From Marivita sp030148515 (GTDB lineage Bacteria; Pseudomonadota; Alphaproteobacteria; Rhodobacterales; Rhodobacteraceae), in the NCBI RefSeq assembly GCF_048006345.1, contig NZ_CP180351.1, forward strand, positions 1,612,001 through 1,676,000: a stretch of 64,000 nucleotides of DNA. The letters run 5' to 3'. A program made the position numbers and the translations under genes. Below the pieces are notes generated by a model. The model saw only the letters and a list, made by a program, of their open reading frames with translations, did not search any database and was not told the origin of the DNA. Below, piece by piece: positions 8,486-16,727 of the stretch (positions are counted from its first letter, which is position 1; every line of letters begins with the position of its first letter).

Positions 8486-9141
8486 GATGGGCCCAGACGA
8501 TAGCCCATGCCGCGTTCGGTCTGTATCACGTTAGCCCCAAGTTTCTTGCGCAGGCGGCTAACATGGACTTCGATGGTGTTGCTTTCGATTTCGGCCCCGT
8601 GGGCATAGAGCTTGTCTTCAAGCTGTGTTTTCGACAGCAGCTGCCCCGGGCGTGCCAGAAACGCATCGAACAGCGCCCATTCGCGCGCGGTCAGCTGGAC
8701 TGGTTTTCCGTTCCGGTGGATGCTGCGCGAGGCAAGGTCGATGTCCAGCGCGCCGTGGGTAATGATTGGGTTTGGATTGCCGCTATACCGGCGTGCGACC
8801 GATCCGATCCGGGCGGTGAGCTCCGACAGGTCGAAAGGTTTGACCAGATAATCGTCAGCCCCCGCATTCAATCCTTCGATCCGGTCTGAAATCTGGTCAA
8901 GGGCTGTCAGGATGATCACCGGGGTCACGTCACCCCGATTTCGGATCGTCTTCAGAAAGCCAATGCCACGACCATCGGGCAGCATGAGGTCAAGCAGAAG
9001 CAGATCATAGGCGGCAACCGCCATTGCATCCCCCGCTGCATCAAGCCGTGTCACCCAATCCACAGAGTGGCCATCTGCGGCGATCTGGTCGCGTACGGCT
9101 TCTCCCAGAACGGTGTCGTCCTCGATCAGCAGGATACGCAT
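8482..9141 (-). CDS. OmpR/QseB-family response regulator
   Basis: 219 residues. The receiver domain has acidic EDD at positions 7–9, the phosphoacceptor Asp in LLLLDLMLPDGRG and Lys in YLVKPFDLSEL. The C-terminal winged helix has LTAREWALFDAFLARPG and IEVHVSRLRKKLG. It is the first gene of the kinase operon and is divergent from the PepSY gene at 9287. The spacer between them carries a CTGA-N6-TCAG palindrome. Confidence 0.92.
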   Translation of the reverse strand: MRILLIEDDTVLGEAVRDQIAADGHSVDWVTRLDAAGDAMAVAAYDLLLLDLMLPDGRGIGFLKTIRNRGDVTPVIILTALDQISDRIEGLNAGADDYLVKPFDLSELTARIGSVARRYSGNPNPIITHGALDIDLASRSIHRNGKPVQLTAREWALFDAFLARPGQLLSKTQLEDKLYAHGAEIESNTIEVHVSRLRKKLGANVIQTERGMGYRLGPS

Positions 9142-9197
9142 AGGTGTCGGGCTCCTTTGGGTCTTATGCCGTTTTGAACAGTCCAGCTTACGCGAGG

Positions 9198-9211
9198 CTG
9201 ACGCACATCAG
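9198..9211. promoter_or_regulatory. CTRA-N6-TYAG palindrome (CTGACGCACATCAG)
   Basis: An exact match to the box repeated through the elements. It lies 57 bases from the response-regulator start and 76 from the PepSY start. It is the only copy found in element I and could instead be the operator of the local response regulator. Confidence 0.45.
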
Positions 9212-9286
9212 CCCGCGAGCTTCAGGAACCTGTCAGGTTGATGGCGCATGGTCTGGTGAAGTTGGCCGCAATCCGGAGTTTGCCGC

Positions 9287-9571
9287 ATGAAGAAGACACT
9301 GACAATGCTCGCAGTATTGGCGACGCTTTCGGCGGGCGCTGCGATTGCCGACGATGATGACTGTTTTGTCCCCATGGCTGACTGGCAGCCGCGGGAAGCA
9401 GTGGCGCAGATGGCGCTGGACAACGGTTGGACCGTGCGTCGGATCAAGATCGATGATGGTTGTTACGAAATTGATGGCCGTGATGCACAGGGGCGCCGGA
9501 TCGAAGTGACCGTTCATCCGCAGACCCTTCAAATGATCGAATTCGAATACGAGGATGACGACGATGACTGA
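9287..9571 (+). CDS. Small periplasmic PepSY-domain protein
   Basis: 94 residues: a signal peptide (MKKTLTMLAVLATLSAGAAIA), then one PepSY-like domain with the repeated pattern MALDNGWTVRRIKIDDGCYEI and GRRIEVTVHPQTLQMIEFEY. Runs of aspartate flank it at both ends (ADDDDC and EDDDDD). Such proteins are commonly encoded with QseBC-like systems and b-type cytochromes. It overlaps the next gene, so the two are probably co-translated. Confidence 0.8.
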   Translation: MKKTLTMLAVLATLSAGAAIADDDDCFVPMADWQPREAVAQMALDNGWTVRRIKIDDGCYEIDGRDAQGRRIEVTVHPQTLQMIEFEYEDDDDD

Positions 9572-10223
9572 GACATCTGCACATGATGCTTCTTCAGCCG
9601 AGCAAAGATCTATAGCCAAAGTCCGTGTCTGGGATCCTATGGTCCGGGTCTTTCACTGGAGCTTGGTTGTCACGTTTGTCGTGGCCTATCTGAGTGCTGA
9701 GGAGCTAAGCACGGTACACGAGATTGCGGGCTACATTGTTGCTGGACTGATTGCGTTCCGTTTGATCTGGGGCCTTGTCGGCAGCAAATACGCCCGTTTC
9801 TCACAGTTCCTGCGGGGACCGTCGCAGACGATCAGCTATATCGGGGATGTCGTGCGCGGCAAGGAGCATCGGTATCTCGGCCACAACCCTGCTGGTGCCG
9901 CAATGACCGTTGCTTTGCTCCTGACACTCGCAGGCACCGCCTTTACGGGATGGCTGCTCGAAGATGAGGGCCGTGTTGCAATGCTGCCTGCCCTGCCGCA
10001 GATCGTATCTCCGGCCTATGCCGATGGCGACGACGAAGGGTATGGCGGAGGCGGCTCTGAAGCCGTCGAAGAGGCACATGAGGTGCTGGCCTACCTCATG
10101 CTATTGCTGATTGCAGTCCATGTCGGCGGGGTTGTTCTGACCTCTTTCCGCCACAAAGAAAACCTCGCACGGTCCATGGTCACCGGTGACAAGCGCGCAC
10201 CAAGTCCCGGCGATATTTCCTGA
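9564..10223 (+). CDS. Cytochrome b561 domain membrane protein
   Basis: 219 residues from the ATG at 9564, which is spaced nine bases after GAGG; the in-frame ATG at 9555 sits directly on that site. Four membrane helices carry candidate haem histidines: VRVFHWSLV, LSTVHEIAGY, and late EEAHEVLAYLMLLLIAVHVGG. A conserved HNPAGAAMTVALL opens helix 3. A Gly/Asp-rich periplasmic loop (ADGDDEGYGGGG) separates helices 3 and 4. It probably moves electrons across the membrane to periplasmic partners encoded nearby. The gene ends before a strong terminator. Confidence 0.85.
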   Translation: MTETSAHDASSAEQRSIAKVRVWDPMVRVFHWSLVVTFVVAYLSAEELSTVHEIAGYIVAGLIAFRLIWGLVGSKYARFSQFLRGPSQTISYIGDVVRGKEHRYLGHNPAGAAMTVALLLTLAGTAFTGWLLEDEGRVAMLPALPQIVSPAYADGDDEGYGGGGSEAVEEAHEVLAYLMLLLIAVHVGGVVLTSFRHKENLARSMVTGDKRAPSPGDIS

Positions 10224-10261
10224 ACGTTCCCCCGCGCCGAATGTCCCTTCGACGCTTCCCT

Positions 10262-10291
10262 GGCCCCGCTATCTTCGGTGGGGCCTTTTTT
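10262..10291 (+). terminator. Intrinsic terminator after the cytochrome b gene
   Basis: GGCCCC and GGGGCC arms with a 12-base loop are followed by six T residues. It separates the PepSY/cytochrome b transcript from the Asp-rich protein gene. Confidence 0.8.
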
Positions 10292-10411
10292 CTTTCCGGC
10301 GTCGTTCTGACGTCTTTCTGACGGCAAGCTGAAGCAAAAAACCGTGTCACGTCAGGAAGACCTCAGGTGGTGTCTCCAGATTGATTTCAGCACACAAACG
10401 GAGACATGACC

Positions 10412-10810
10412 ATGAAAAAGACACTCGCCCTTCTTGCAGCAACAACCGCGCTATCCGCAGCCATCACCGCACCGGCCTGGAGTGCTACGCGCACAAGCAA
10501 TAGCGAATTTCTGCCTTTCGCGGCAGTTTTCGAGGCCGGTCAGGACGCCATGCCGCTGATCCTTGCCAGCAGCGACGATGATGACGATCGCGAATATCGC
10601 AATGGCGCGAGGTATGAGGACGACGATGACGACGACGACGGCAAATACCGCAGCGGGTCTCGCCACGACGACGATGACGATGATGACTGCGATGACGATG
10701 ACGATGACTGCGGGAACAGCGCGCGCAATGCAGCACCTGCTGGCACCGTCGCTCCGCCGCAAAACGGTCTGTTCGGCAACGGGGCTGCGCCAAAAGTTCA
10801 GATGAACTGA
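10412..10810 (+). CDS. Exported aspartate-rich protein
   Basis: 132 residues from ATG at 10412 (an in-frame ATG lies 6 bases earlier). The signal peptide MKKTLALLAATTALSAAITAPAWSA is followed by ~25 ordinary residues. Then come Asp blocks of up to seven in a row interspersed with RxYRNGxRYE and KYRSGSRH units, and a pair of Cys within the last Asp block. The tail is neutral (APPQNGLFGNGAAP). Such a composition would bind metal cations in the periplasm. No named family is recognised. The position between cytochrome b and DUF2271 genes links it to the redox cluster. Confidence 0.7.
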   Translation: MKKTLALLAATTALSAAITAPAWSATRTSNSEFLPFAAVFEAGQDAMPLILASSDDDDDREYRNGARYEDDDDDDDGKYRSGSRHDDDDDDDCDDDDDDCGNSARNAAPAGTVAPPQNGLFGNGAAPKVQMN

Positions 10811-10854
10811 TGCATATCTACTTATTCCAATTCCCATAAGAAGGCACATTCCGC

Positions 10855-11325
10855 ATGAAATCGCTTCTCGCAACACTGGCGCTGACCACGGCGCTCACAC
10901 TTCCCGGGCTCGCAATGGCGCGCCCGGTCACATTGACCACAACGATGAACAGTTACGGCGGCGACGGGGCGTATCTTGCGCTCTATGTCACCGACACGTC
11001 CGGGGCCTATGTTGGCAGCCTCTGGATGGCTGGCGGCAAGTCGAAATATTATGAACACCTGAGCGACTGGTACCGCGCCACTGCCGGTGACACGGCACAG
11101 ATTAACGGGATCACCGGGGCCAGTGTTGGGGCAGGTCGGACGCTCGAGATCACGCTTGATCTGGCTGATGCGCTGTTTGATGCAGGCTATACGCTCCACA
11201 TCGACGCCGCAGTCGAGGACATGCGCGACAGCCCGAACGAAGTTGCGGTGCCCCTGACGACAGGCGGGTCCGGCACGCCGGTCAAAGGCCGCCGATACAT
11301 CGCTGATTTCACCTACGACATGTAA
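10855..11325 (+). CDS. Periplasmic DUF2271 protein with candidate flavinylation motif
   Basis: 156 residues with a Sec signal peptide (cleavage near LAMA, residue ~22) and a DUF2271 domain. The segment N84-G-I-T-G-A-S90 matches the ApbE target pattern D/N-x-x-S/T-G-A-S/T, so S90 is a candidate site for covalent FMN. DUF2271 proteins are known from gene clusters with PepSY reductases and ApbE, exactly as here (the reductase starts 12 bases downstream, then apbE). The proposed role is a periplasmic flavoprotein electron carrier. Flavinylation is inferred from motif and context. Confidence 0.75.
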   Translation: MKSLLATLALTTALTLPGLAMARPVTLTTTMNSYGGDGAYLALYVTDTSGAYVGSLWMAGGKSKYYEHLSDWYRATAGDTAQINGITGASVGAGRTLEITLDLADALFDAGYTLHIDAAVEDMRDSPNEVAVPLTTGGSGTPVKGRRYIADFTYDM

Positions 11326-11337
11326 GGAGGCCCGGCG

Positions 11338-13545
11338 ATGATCCGCGCTCTACACCGTTGGCCGGGTCTTCTGGCCGCAACCCTTCTCATTGTCCTGACC
11401 CTCAGCGGGGCCGCTCTTTCGGTTTTTCCGGCGGCAGAGCGCCTGACCGCGCCGCAGGCTCAATCCGAGTTGAGCGTGGCAACGCTCGCAACCCGTATCC
11501 AGACTGCCTATCCCGGGGTCGAGCAGATCCGGCGGTCTCCTTCGGGTCAGATCACGGCCTACTGGTTTGTGGATGGTACGCCGGGGGCGGCGGTGATCGA
11601 CCCTGCGACGGGACAGGGCGTGGGGTCTGCCGACCCCAATCAGGTCGAGCGCTGGCTGACCAATCTGCACCGGTCGTTGTTTCTGGGTGATGGCGGACGG
11701 ATCGCCATGGCCATTGGTGCGGCGGCGATGCTGATCCTTTCCGTTTCCGGGTCTGTCCTCGTGGCGCGCCGTGCCGGTGGCTGGCGGCGCTGGTTCGCGC
11801 CGTTGCGGGGCCCTTTGTCTGGCCGATTGCATGTTGAAATTGCGCGGGTCGCGGTTCTGGGTCTTGCCTTGTCGTCGATGACGGCCCTCTGGATGTCGGC
11901 GTCTACCTTCGACCTGCTTCCCATCGCGGCATCCGCACCAGCCTTTCCGAACGATGTCAGCGGTGAGACAGGCGTTGCGATCGCGTCCATCGACTTGCTG
12001 GGACAGACCCCTGTGGCTGAACTGCGCGAAATGAACTTTCCCTATCCGGATGACGCGACTGACGTCTTCACCCTCAAGACGGATCTGGGGACAGGATATC
12101 TGGACCAGGGGACAGGTGCGGCGTTGGGTTGGACCGATCTGATCGGCTGGGAGCGCGTTTCGGAGACGATCTACATGCTGCATACCGGTCAGGGGGCGGC
12201 ACTTCTTGGGCTGGTTCTCGGGCTGATGGCATTGGGCGTGCCGGTGTTGGGGGTCACGGGTGTCCTTGTCTGGCTGGCAGGACGGCGCAGCAGACCGCGC
12301 ATCCCCGGGAACCAGCCGGCCGCCAAGGCCGAAACGATCCTGCTGGTTGGCAGCGAAGGGGGCAGCACTTGGGGCTTTGCGGCGACGCTTCATCAGGCAC
12401 TGAGTGCGGCGGGGCAAACAGTCCATGTCGGGCTGATGTCCGGCTTTGATCCGGCGCACCACGCAAAGGCACAGCGGTTCGTGATCCTTGCGGCAACCTA
12501 TGGCGACGGCGATGCGCCGGAAACCGCCAAAGGGTTCCTTGATCGTCTGAAAGCGCTGGGAACCGCGCCCGCAGCACCGATTGCAGTGCTTGGGTTTGGC
12601 GATCGCAGCTATCCGGAGTATTGCCGCTACGCCCAAAGGGTTGCGGAAATGGCTAAAACGCGGGGCTGGAACATGCTTTTGCCCTTCGACACCATCGACC
12701 GCCAGTCGCCGCAGGATTTCGCGCGCTGGGGGCGTCTGTTGGGTCAGGCGCTTGGCATTAACCTTGAACTGGTCCACCAGCCCATTGTGCCCCCAACCGA
12801 GATGCTGACCCTGGTTTCGCGCCGCGACTACGGGGCGGAAATGCAGGCACCTACCGCAATCCTGCGCTTTGCACTGCCACGCGTGACTCTTTGGCAAAAA
12901 TTGACAGGGCAAGGCTTTGCCCGATTTGAGGCGGGTGACCTTTTGGCTATCGTGCCAGAAGGTTCCGCAATCCCGCGTCTGTATTCTCTGGCTTCTGACC
13001 GGCGCGACGGGTTCGTCGAGATCGTCGTGAAGCGTCAGCCTAGCGGGCTGTGTTCCGCGCAACTGACCCAGCTTGCTCTAGGGGATACGGCCAAGGGATA
13101 TATCCGTCGCAATCCCGGCTTCAAACCGGGCAAGGGCCGCGCACCGCTGATCCTGATCGGTGCCGGCACGGGCATTGGCCCGCTGGCGGGGTTCATTCGT
13201 AGCAACAAAGGGCATCGCCCCATTCACCTCTTCTTTGGTATGCGCCATCCGCAGAATGACTTTCTTTACGGGCAAGACCTTTCAGATTGGCAGACCGAGG
13301 GTCGTCTGACCCGTCTGGACACCGCGGTCTCTCGCGCGGCCAACCCAAGCTACGTGCAGGACACGCTGCGTGCCGAGGGTGTCGAAGTGGCCCGCCTGAT
13401 CAAGGGCGGTGCACGCATTATGGTTTGCGGCGGGCGAGGCATGGCGGCCGGTGTCACGGATGCGCTAGCTGATATTCTGAAACCAATGGGACTGACGCCG
13501 CAGGCGTTGAGGGCAGAGGGACGCTATGTCGAAGATGTCTACTGA
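11338..13545 (+). CDS. PepSY membrane domain–flavodoxin–NADPH:FAD reductase fusion
   Basis: 735 residues in three parts. Residues 1–~325 are a PepSY-associated membrane domain with four helices and histidines LHRW (5), NLHRSLFLGD, RLHVEIARV and YMLHTGQG that can bind haem. Residues ~335–475 are flavodoxin-like (LLVGSEGGSTWGFAATLH, LAATYGDGDAPE, GFGDRSYPEYC). Residues ~490–735 are a CysJ/P450-reductase-type FAD/NAD(P) module (RLYSLAS, ILIGAGTGIGPLAGF, HLFFGMRHPQNDFLYG, terminal YVEDVY). Electrons would pass NADPH–FAD–FMN–haem to the periplasm. The flavodoxin P-loop reads GSEGGST rather than a classic T/S-rich loop. It overlaps apbE by 20 bases. Confidence 0.88.
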   Translation: MIRALHRWPGLLAATLLIVLTLSGAALSVFPAAERLTAPQAQSELSVATLATRIQTAYPGVEQIRRSPSGQITAYWFVDGTPGAAVIDPATGQGVGSADPNQVERWLTNLHRSLFLGDGGRIAMAIGAAAMLILSVSGSVLVARRAGGWRRWFAPLRGPLSGRLHVEIARVAVLGLALSSMTALWMSASTFDLLPIAASAPAFPNDVSGETGVAIASIDLLGQTPVAELREMNFPYPDDATDVFTLKTDLGTGYLDQGTGAALGWTDLIGWERVSETIYMLHTGQGAALLGLVLGLMALGVPVLGVTGVLVWLAGRRSRPRIPGNQPAAKAETILLVGSEGGSTWGFAATLHQALSAAGQTVHVGLMSGFDPAHHAKAQRFVILAATYGDGDAPETAKGFLDRLKALGTAPAAPIAVLGFGDRSYPEYCRYAQRVAEMAKTRGWNMLLPFDTIDRQSPQDFARWGRLLGQALGINLELVHQPIVPPTEMLTLVSRRDYGAEMQAPTAILRFALPRVTLWQKLTGQGFARFEAGDLLAIVPEGSAIPRLYSLASDRRDGFVEIVVKRQPSGLCSAQLTQLALGDTAKGYIRRNPGFKPGKGRAPLILIGAGTGIGPLAGFIRSNKGHRPIHLFFGMRHPQNDFLYGQDLSDWQTEGRLTRLDTAVSRAANPSYVQDTLRAEGVEVARLIKGGARIMVCGGRGMAAGVTDALADILKPMGLTPQALRAEGRYVEDVY

Positions 13546-14479
13546 TCCAACTCGCTACGCGCTGCATGGGCCAACAATGGGCACGCGCTGGTCAGCGCAG
13601 TTCCATGCAGACCCAAGCTTTGATCCGGAGTCCGCGCGCGGGGCGCTACAGACTGCAGTGGATGAAGTGGACGCACAGATGTCAACGTGGAAACCCGACA
13701 GCGACCTGATGCGCCTGAATGCGGCACCTGTCGGCGTATGGCAGGCGGTCCCAGCGCGGTTGCTGGATGTCTCGGTGCTCGGGCGCGATGTCGGGCGGGC
13801 CTCTGGCGGGGCGTTTGACATGGGGCTTGGTGATGCGGTGGCGGCTTGGGGTTTCGGCGCGGATGAAGCCGACCCTACGCACATCAGGGCTGCGATGGCG
13901 CGTCGTCGAGTTGAGACTGCGCTCGAGATTGATGTTGCTGGCGCCCGTGTCCGCAAGACCGCCGATATTACACTAGATTTGAACGGTATCGCCAAGGGAT
14001 ATGGGGTTGACCGTCTGGCTGATACGTTGGTTGCGCTCGGTATTCCGGCGGCTCTGGTCGGGATCGACGGTGAAATGCGCGCGGTGGGGTTGCGGCCTGA
14101 TGGCTCGCCATGGACCATCGCCGTCGAAGCACCTGATCCCGAGCGCCGAGCGCCGCATTCGGTTCTTGCGTTGCACGACGCCGCTGTGGCCACGTCAGGC
14201 GATTACCGCCATTGGGTCGAGGTGCAGGGCCGCCGCCTGTCCCACACGATGGACTTTTCACGGGGTGCGCCGCTCCTTGCGCCGCCCGCTTCGGTGACCG
14301 TGATCGCGAAAACCTGTGCCGAAGCCGATGCATGGGCCACTGCGCTGATGGTTCTTGGGGTTGATGCAGGGGCGACGCTAGCCGAGCAACGTGGACTGGA
14401 TGTGCTGTTTCTGGTGCGCGATGACCAGAACGGCTTTCAAAGCCAAGCCGTTGGTCGCCTGTTTTCGGAACAGCCGTAA
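13526..14479 (+). CDS. apbE: FAD:protein FMN transferase (ApbE)
   Basis: 317 residues with the family motifs GPTMGTRWSAQF, STWKPDSDLMRLN, GGAFDMGLG, DLNGIAKGYGVDRL, TSGDYRHWVEV and SHTMDF. ApbE moves FMN from FAD onto Ser/Thr of target proteins, and the DUF2271 protein two genes upstream carries a candidate target motif. No signal peptide or lipobox is visible. The start is fixed within the end of the reductase gene, leaving no room for an upstream leader, which is odd if the target is exported through Sec. Confidence 0.92.
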   Translation: MSKMSTDPTRYALHGPTMGTRWSAQFHADPSFDPESARGALQTAVDEVDAQMSTWKPDSDLMRLNAAPVGVWQAVPARLLDVSVLGRDVGRASGGAFDMGLGDAVAAWGFGADEADPTHIRAAMARRRVETALEIDVAGARVRKTADITLDLNGIAKGYGVDRLADTLVALGIPAALVGIDGEMRAVGLRPDGSPWTIAVEAPDPERRAPHSVLALHDAAVATSGDYRHWVEVQGRRLSHTMDFSRGAPLLAPPASVTVIAKTCAEADAWATALMVLGVDAGATLAEQRGLDVLFLVRDDQNGFQSQAVGRLFSEQP

Positions 14480-14541
14480 GTGGGTGTTTAAGGACTTGAC
14501 CGAAAAGTTCCAAACCAAGCTGAACGAAAAGAAAAAGCATA

Positions 14542-15243
14542 GTGAGCCGCCTGACACACTCGGAAACCCATATGGTGCATCGGATCGGCTGGCTGCGGGC
14601 CGCGGTCCTTGGTGCAAATGACGGCCTTGTCTCGACGGCGACCCTTGTCGTCGGGGTTGCCGCTGCGGGGTCGGGACGCCCCGAAGTACTGATTGCCGGA
14701 CTTGCAGGCCTTGTAGCTGGTGCCATGTCCATGGCGGCGGGAGAATATGTCTCGGTCAGTTCGCAAACCGATGCGGAGCAGGCAGATATCGCGCGCGAAA
14801 CGAAGGAGTTGGCGGAAACGCCTGAGGCTGAGTTGGTTGAATTGACCGGGATCTATGTGGCGCGCGGTTTGGATGAAACACTCGCCCGTCAGGTCGCTGA
14901 GAAACTGACCGCAAATGACGCGCTTGGCGCGCATGCGCACGATGAGCTTGGCATCTCTGAAACCGTCGTGGCGCATCCCTTTCAGGCAGCGCTGGTTTCA
15001 GCGGCGACCTTCAGCATTGGCGCGGTTGTGCCGCTGGTCGTGGCTGCGCTGTCGCCAACGGCGCAGATCACTTCGATCGTCGCTGTGACAACGCTTGTTG
15101 CGTTGGCCGTTCTGGGTGGACTTGGCGCATCGGCAGGTGGGGCCGGGATCATCAAGGGGGCTGTGCGTGTGACATTCTGGGGGGCGCTTGCCATGGCGGC
15201 GACTGCTGTTGTGGGCATGGTTTTCGGGGTTGCAGCTGGCTAA
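14542..15243 (+). CDS. VIT1/CCC1-family Fe2+/Mn2+ transporter
   Basis: 233 residues from a GTG start. The family signature WLRAAVLGANDGLVSTATLVVGVA forms helix 1, followed by GAMSMAAGEYVSVSSQ, a cytosolic metal-binding helical hairpin (residues ~75–135, rich in Glu and His) and three further helices (AALVSAATFSIGAVVPLVV..., then SIVAVTTLVALAVLGGLGAS). The predicted role is export or sequestration of ferrous iron or manganese. It ends the electron-transfer cluster, so iron handling may be the shared theme. Confidence 0.88.
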   Translation: MSRLTHSETHMVHRIGWLRAAVLGANDGLVSTATLVVGVAAAGSGRPEVLIAGLAGLVAGAMSMAAGEYVSVSSQTDAEQADIARETKELAETPEAELVELTGIYVARGLDETLARQVAEKLTANDALGAHAHDELGISETVVAHPFQAALVSAATFSIGAVVPLVVAALSPTAQITSIVAVTTLVALAVLGGLGASAGGAGIIKGAVRVTFWGALAMAATAVVGMVFGVAAG

Positions 15244-15807
15244 AAATTCGCCCACGTGGGGAAGAGCTGCTATCGTTCAAAAGCTTCGGTGTATTCGAAA
15301 ATACAAGGCCGAACAAAACCTAAGGTAGTTGAGGTTTAGCGAAGGACATCCGGTTCGATATCTTTTTTGAAATCAATGCGGATGTTTTCTTCCGGCGGAT
15401 GGTCTTGCGCAGCTTCGTTGATTGAAAACTATGATGAAAGACAGCTCAGCCGCTGTTCTAATCCTCAAATCGATGCAAAACGCGCTGACTTCAGACACTC
15501 AGAATTAACTTCCGCAATCAATGGTATTGCAGCCAAACTTGCAGTTGCAGCGCATTCATCCTACACCCACTGTCGGACGTTTACACCGACAAAATGCCGC
15601 GCGATGTACAAACGGCTGTTCTAGAGAAGCTGCACTGCGGCAAAGGCTGCACCGGCGAAGGGCAGCTTTGGGCCGTTCTTACTATTGACGCAAAAGAGCC
15701 AAAGGCCGGGGGGGGCACGTCGCCATCAACTCAAAGCGTCGATGTCGCAATACCAAATACAATCTCGTTCCAATCGGCTTCATAAACCGAAATGCACACG
15801 ACGCAGT
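15244..15807. other. Gene-poor right end of element I
   Basis: About 560 bases without a gene I can support. Open frames of 60–85 codons are present (for example 15367–15624) but have no recognisable protein features. Local base composition is more AT-rich than the flanking genes, as often seen near element ends. Confidence 0.4.
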
Positions 15808-16075
15808 GCGAGATAACGCGATCGAAACATGAACATGCGCTGCACACGATGCCGTTCAACTGATTGAAATAAAATCAAAATCTCCACCGTCCATCATGGC
15901 CGCAGAAGATAACCGCGCGGCCTCGGTGGCTGCGTTGTGGGGCATTCCTAATTCTCCTATGGTCCGCGATCCGGTTTTCGGGACCATGTTGGACACTTAC
16001 TGCACACGAATTGGGGCAGTCTAGCCCCCCGAGGGTGAAGACAGGCAAACGGCGGTGTTTAGGTGGGTTTGTGAA
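15808..16075. repeat. dusA attachment-site arm B (displaced dusA 5' end between the two elements)
   Basis: Read on the minus strand from ATG at 15945, the sequence encodes M-P-H-N-A-A-T-E-A-A-R-L-S-S-A-A-M-M-D and then leaves the DusA sequence. That is the first ~19 residues of DusA with a few changes. Its upstream side matches arm A. Its other side (15808–15870) matches arm C, including the shared word CGATCGAAACATGAACATG, and is the inferred right terminus of an element. Confidence 0.78.
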
Positions 16076-16397
16076 CCTGCCCCCTTTCTCCATCGCACGA
16101 TCCAGACAGGACGCGATCGTCAAGAAACGTTTGCGAAGTTGCGCGATCCCCTGCGCTTTTCACGTGCATACCACCGCCTTGCTGATTGCTGCTAAATCAG
16201 TTTCGCTCCATTCCTCCATCGGCACTGTAAGCGGACGAGACCCAGAAAGACCTTGCCAATAATTTCCGACAAGAGCAGTCGTTGTTCTGTGATGGGGGCA
16301 GACGCAGTGTGGTCCACCTGCCAAAGCAAGTGCCGAGGACAAGGGTGGCGTTTTGTCTTTTTTGCGGACAACCTCTTGGGTCCAGCCCAAGTCCCGC
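16076..16397. other. Gap at the left end of element II
   Basis: About 320 bases between arm B and cbpM. A 76-codon minus-strand frame (16160–16390) is present, but its sequence is not recognisable and I do not call it. No integrase remnant was identified. Confidence 0.4.
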
Positions 16398-16727
16398 TCA
16401 GGATTTTTTCAGTTCTGCCATGATCCCTGTCTGGAGTTCTGTTGGCAGGGCATCAATAACGCCAGCCAAGGTCGCAAGGTCCTGCCGCGCGGCGTGCAAT
16501 TGGTCGATGAGCGAAATCACGATGCCCAGGCCGGTCTCATCCAGATCGAGGTCTTGGGACAGATCGCACAAAAGCTCCAGCCGCGCGAGATCTATGCGGC
16601 CAAAGACATATGCGCCCGCTTCGCGCTCTGGCTTGACGAAATTACATTCGATGAAGCTGACAAGCTGGCTGCGCGTGAGCCGCGTCACGGTCGCGACGAC
16701 ATCGTCTTCGGAATAGCGGTCTGTCAT
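16398..16727 (-). CDS. cbpM: Chaperone modulator CbpM (MerR-like helix-turn-helix)
   Basis: 109 residues from the ATG at 16727, which overlaps the cbpA stop. The N-terminal MerR-like helix (YSEDDVVATVTRLTRSQLVSFIE) and the following CDLSQDLDLDETGLGIVISLIDQLH helices match CbpM, which binds the J domain of CbpA and restrains it. Operon with cbpA. Confidence 0.85.
   Translation of the reverse strand: MTDRYSEDDVVATVTRLTRSQLVSFIECNFVKPEREAGAYVFGRIDLARLELLCDLSQDLDLDETGLGIVISLIDQLHAARQDLATLAGVIDALPTELQTGIMAELKKS

Noticed and set aside
10570..10720. Tandem GAT/GAC tract as a possible non-coding repeat or CRISPR-like array
   Set aside because: It is in frame within an exported protein and encodes aspartate blocks; there are no spacers.
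11350..13062. A 570-codon minus-strand open frame
   Set aside because: Antisense to the PepSY–flavodoxin–reductase fusion, which has motifs in all three domains.
15367..15624. 85-codon plus-strand frame in the gene-poor end of element I
   Set aside because: No ribosome site, no family features and no conserved neighbour; treated as chance.
16160..16390. Possible integrase remnant on the minus strand next to arm B
   Set aside because: The 76-residue translation has none of the recombinase residues or N-terminal patterns I would require.
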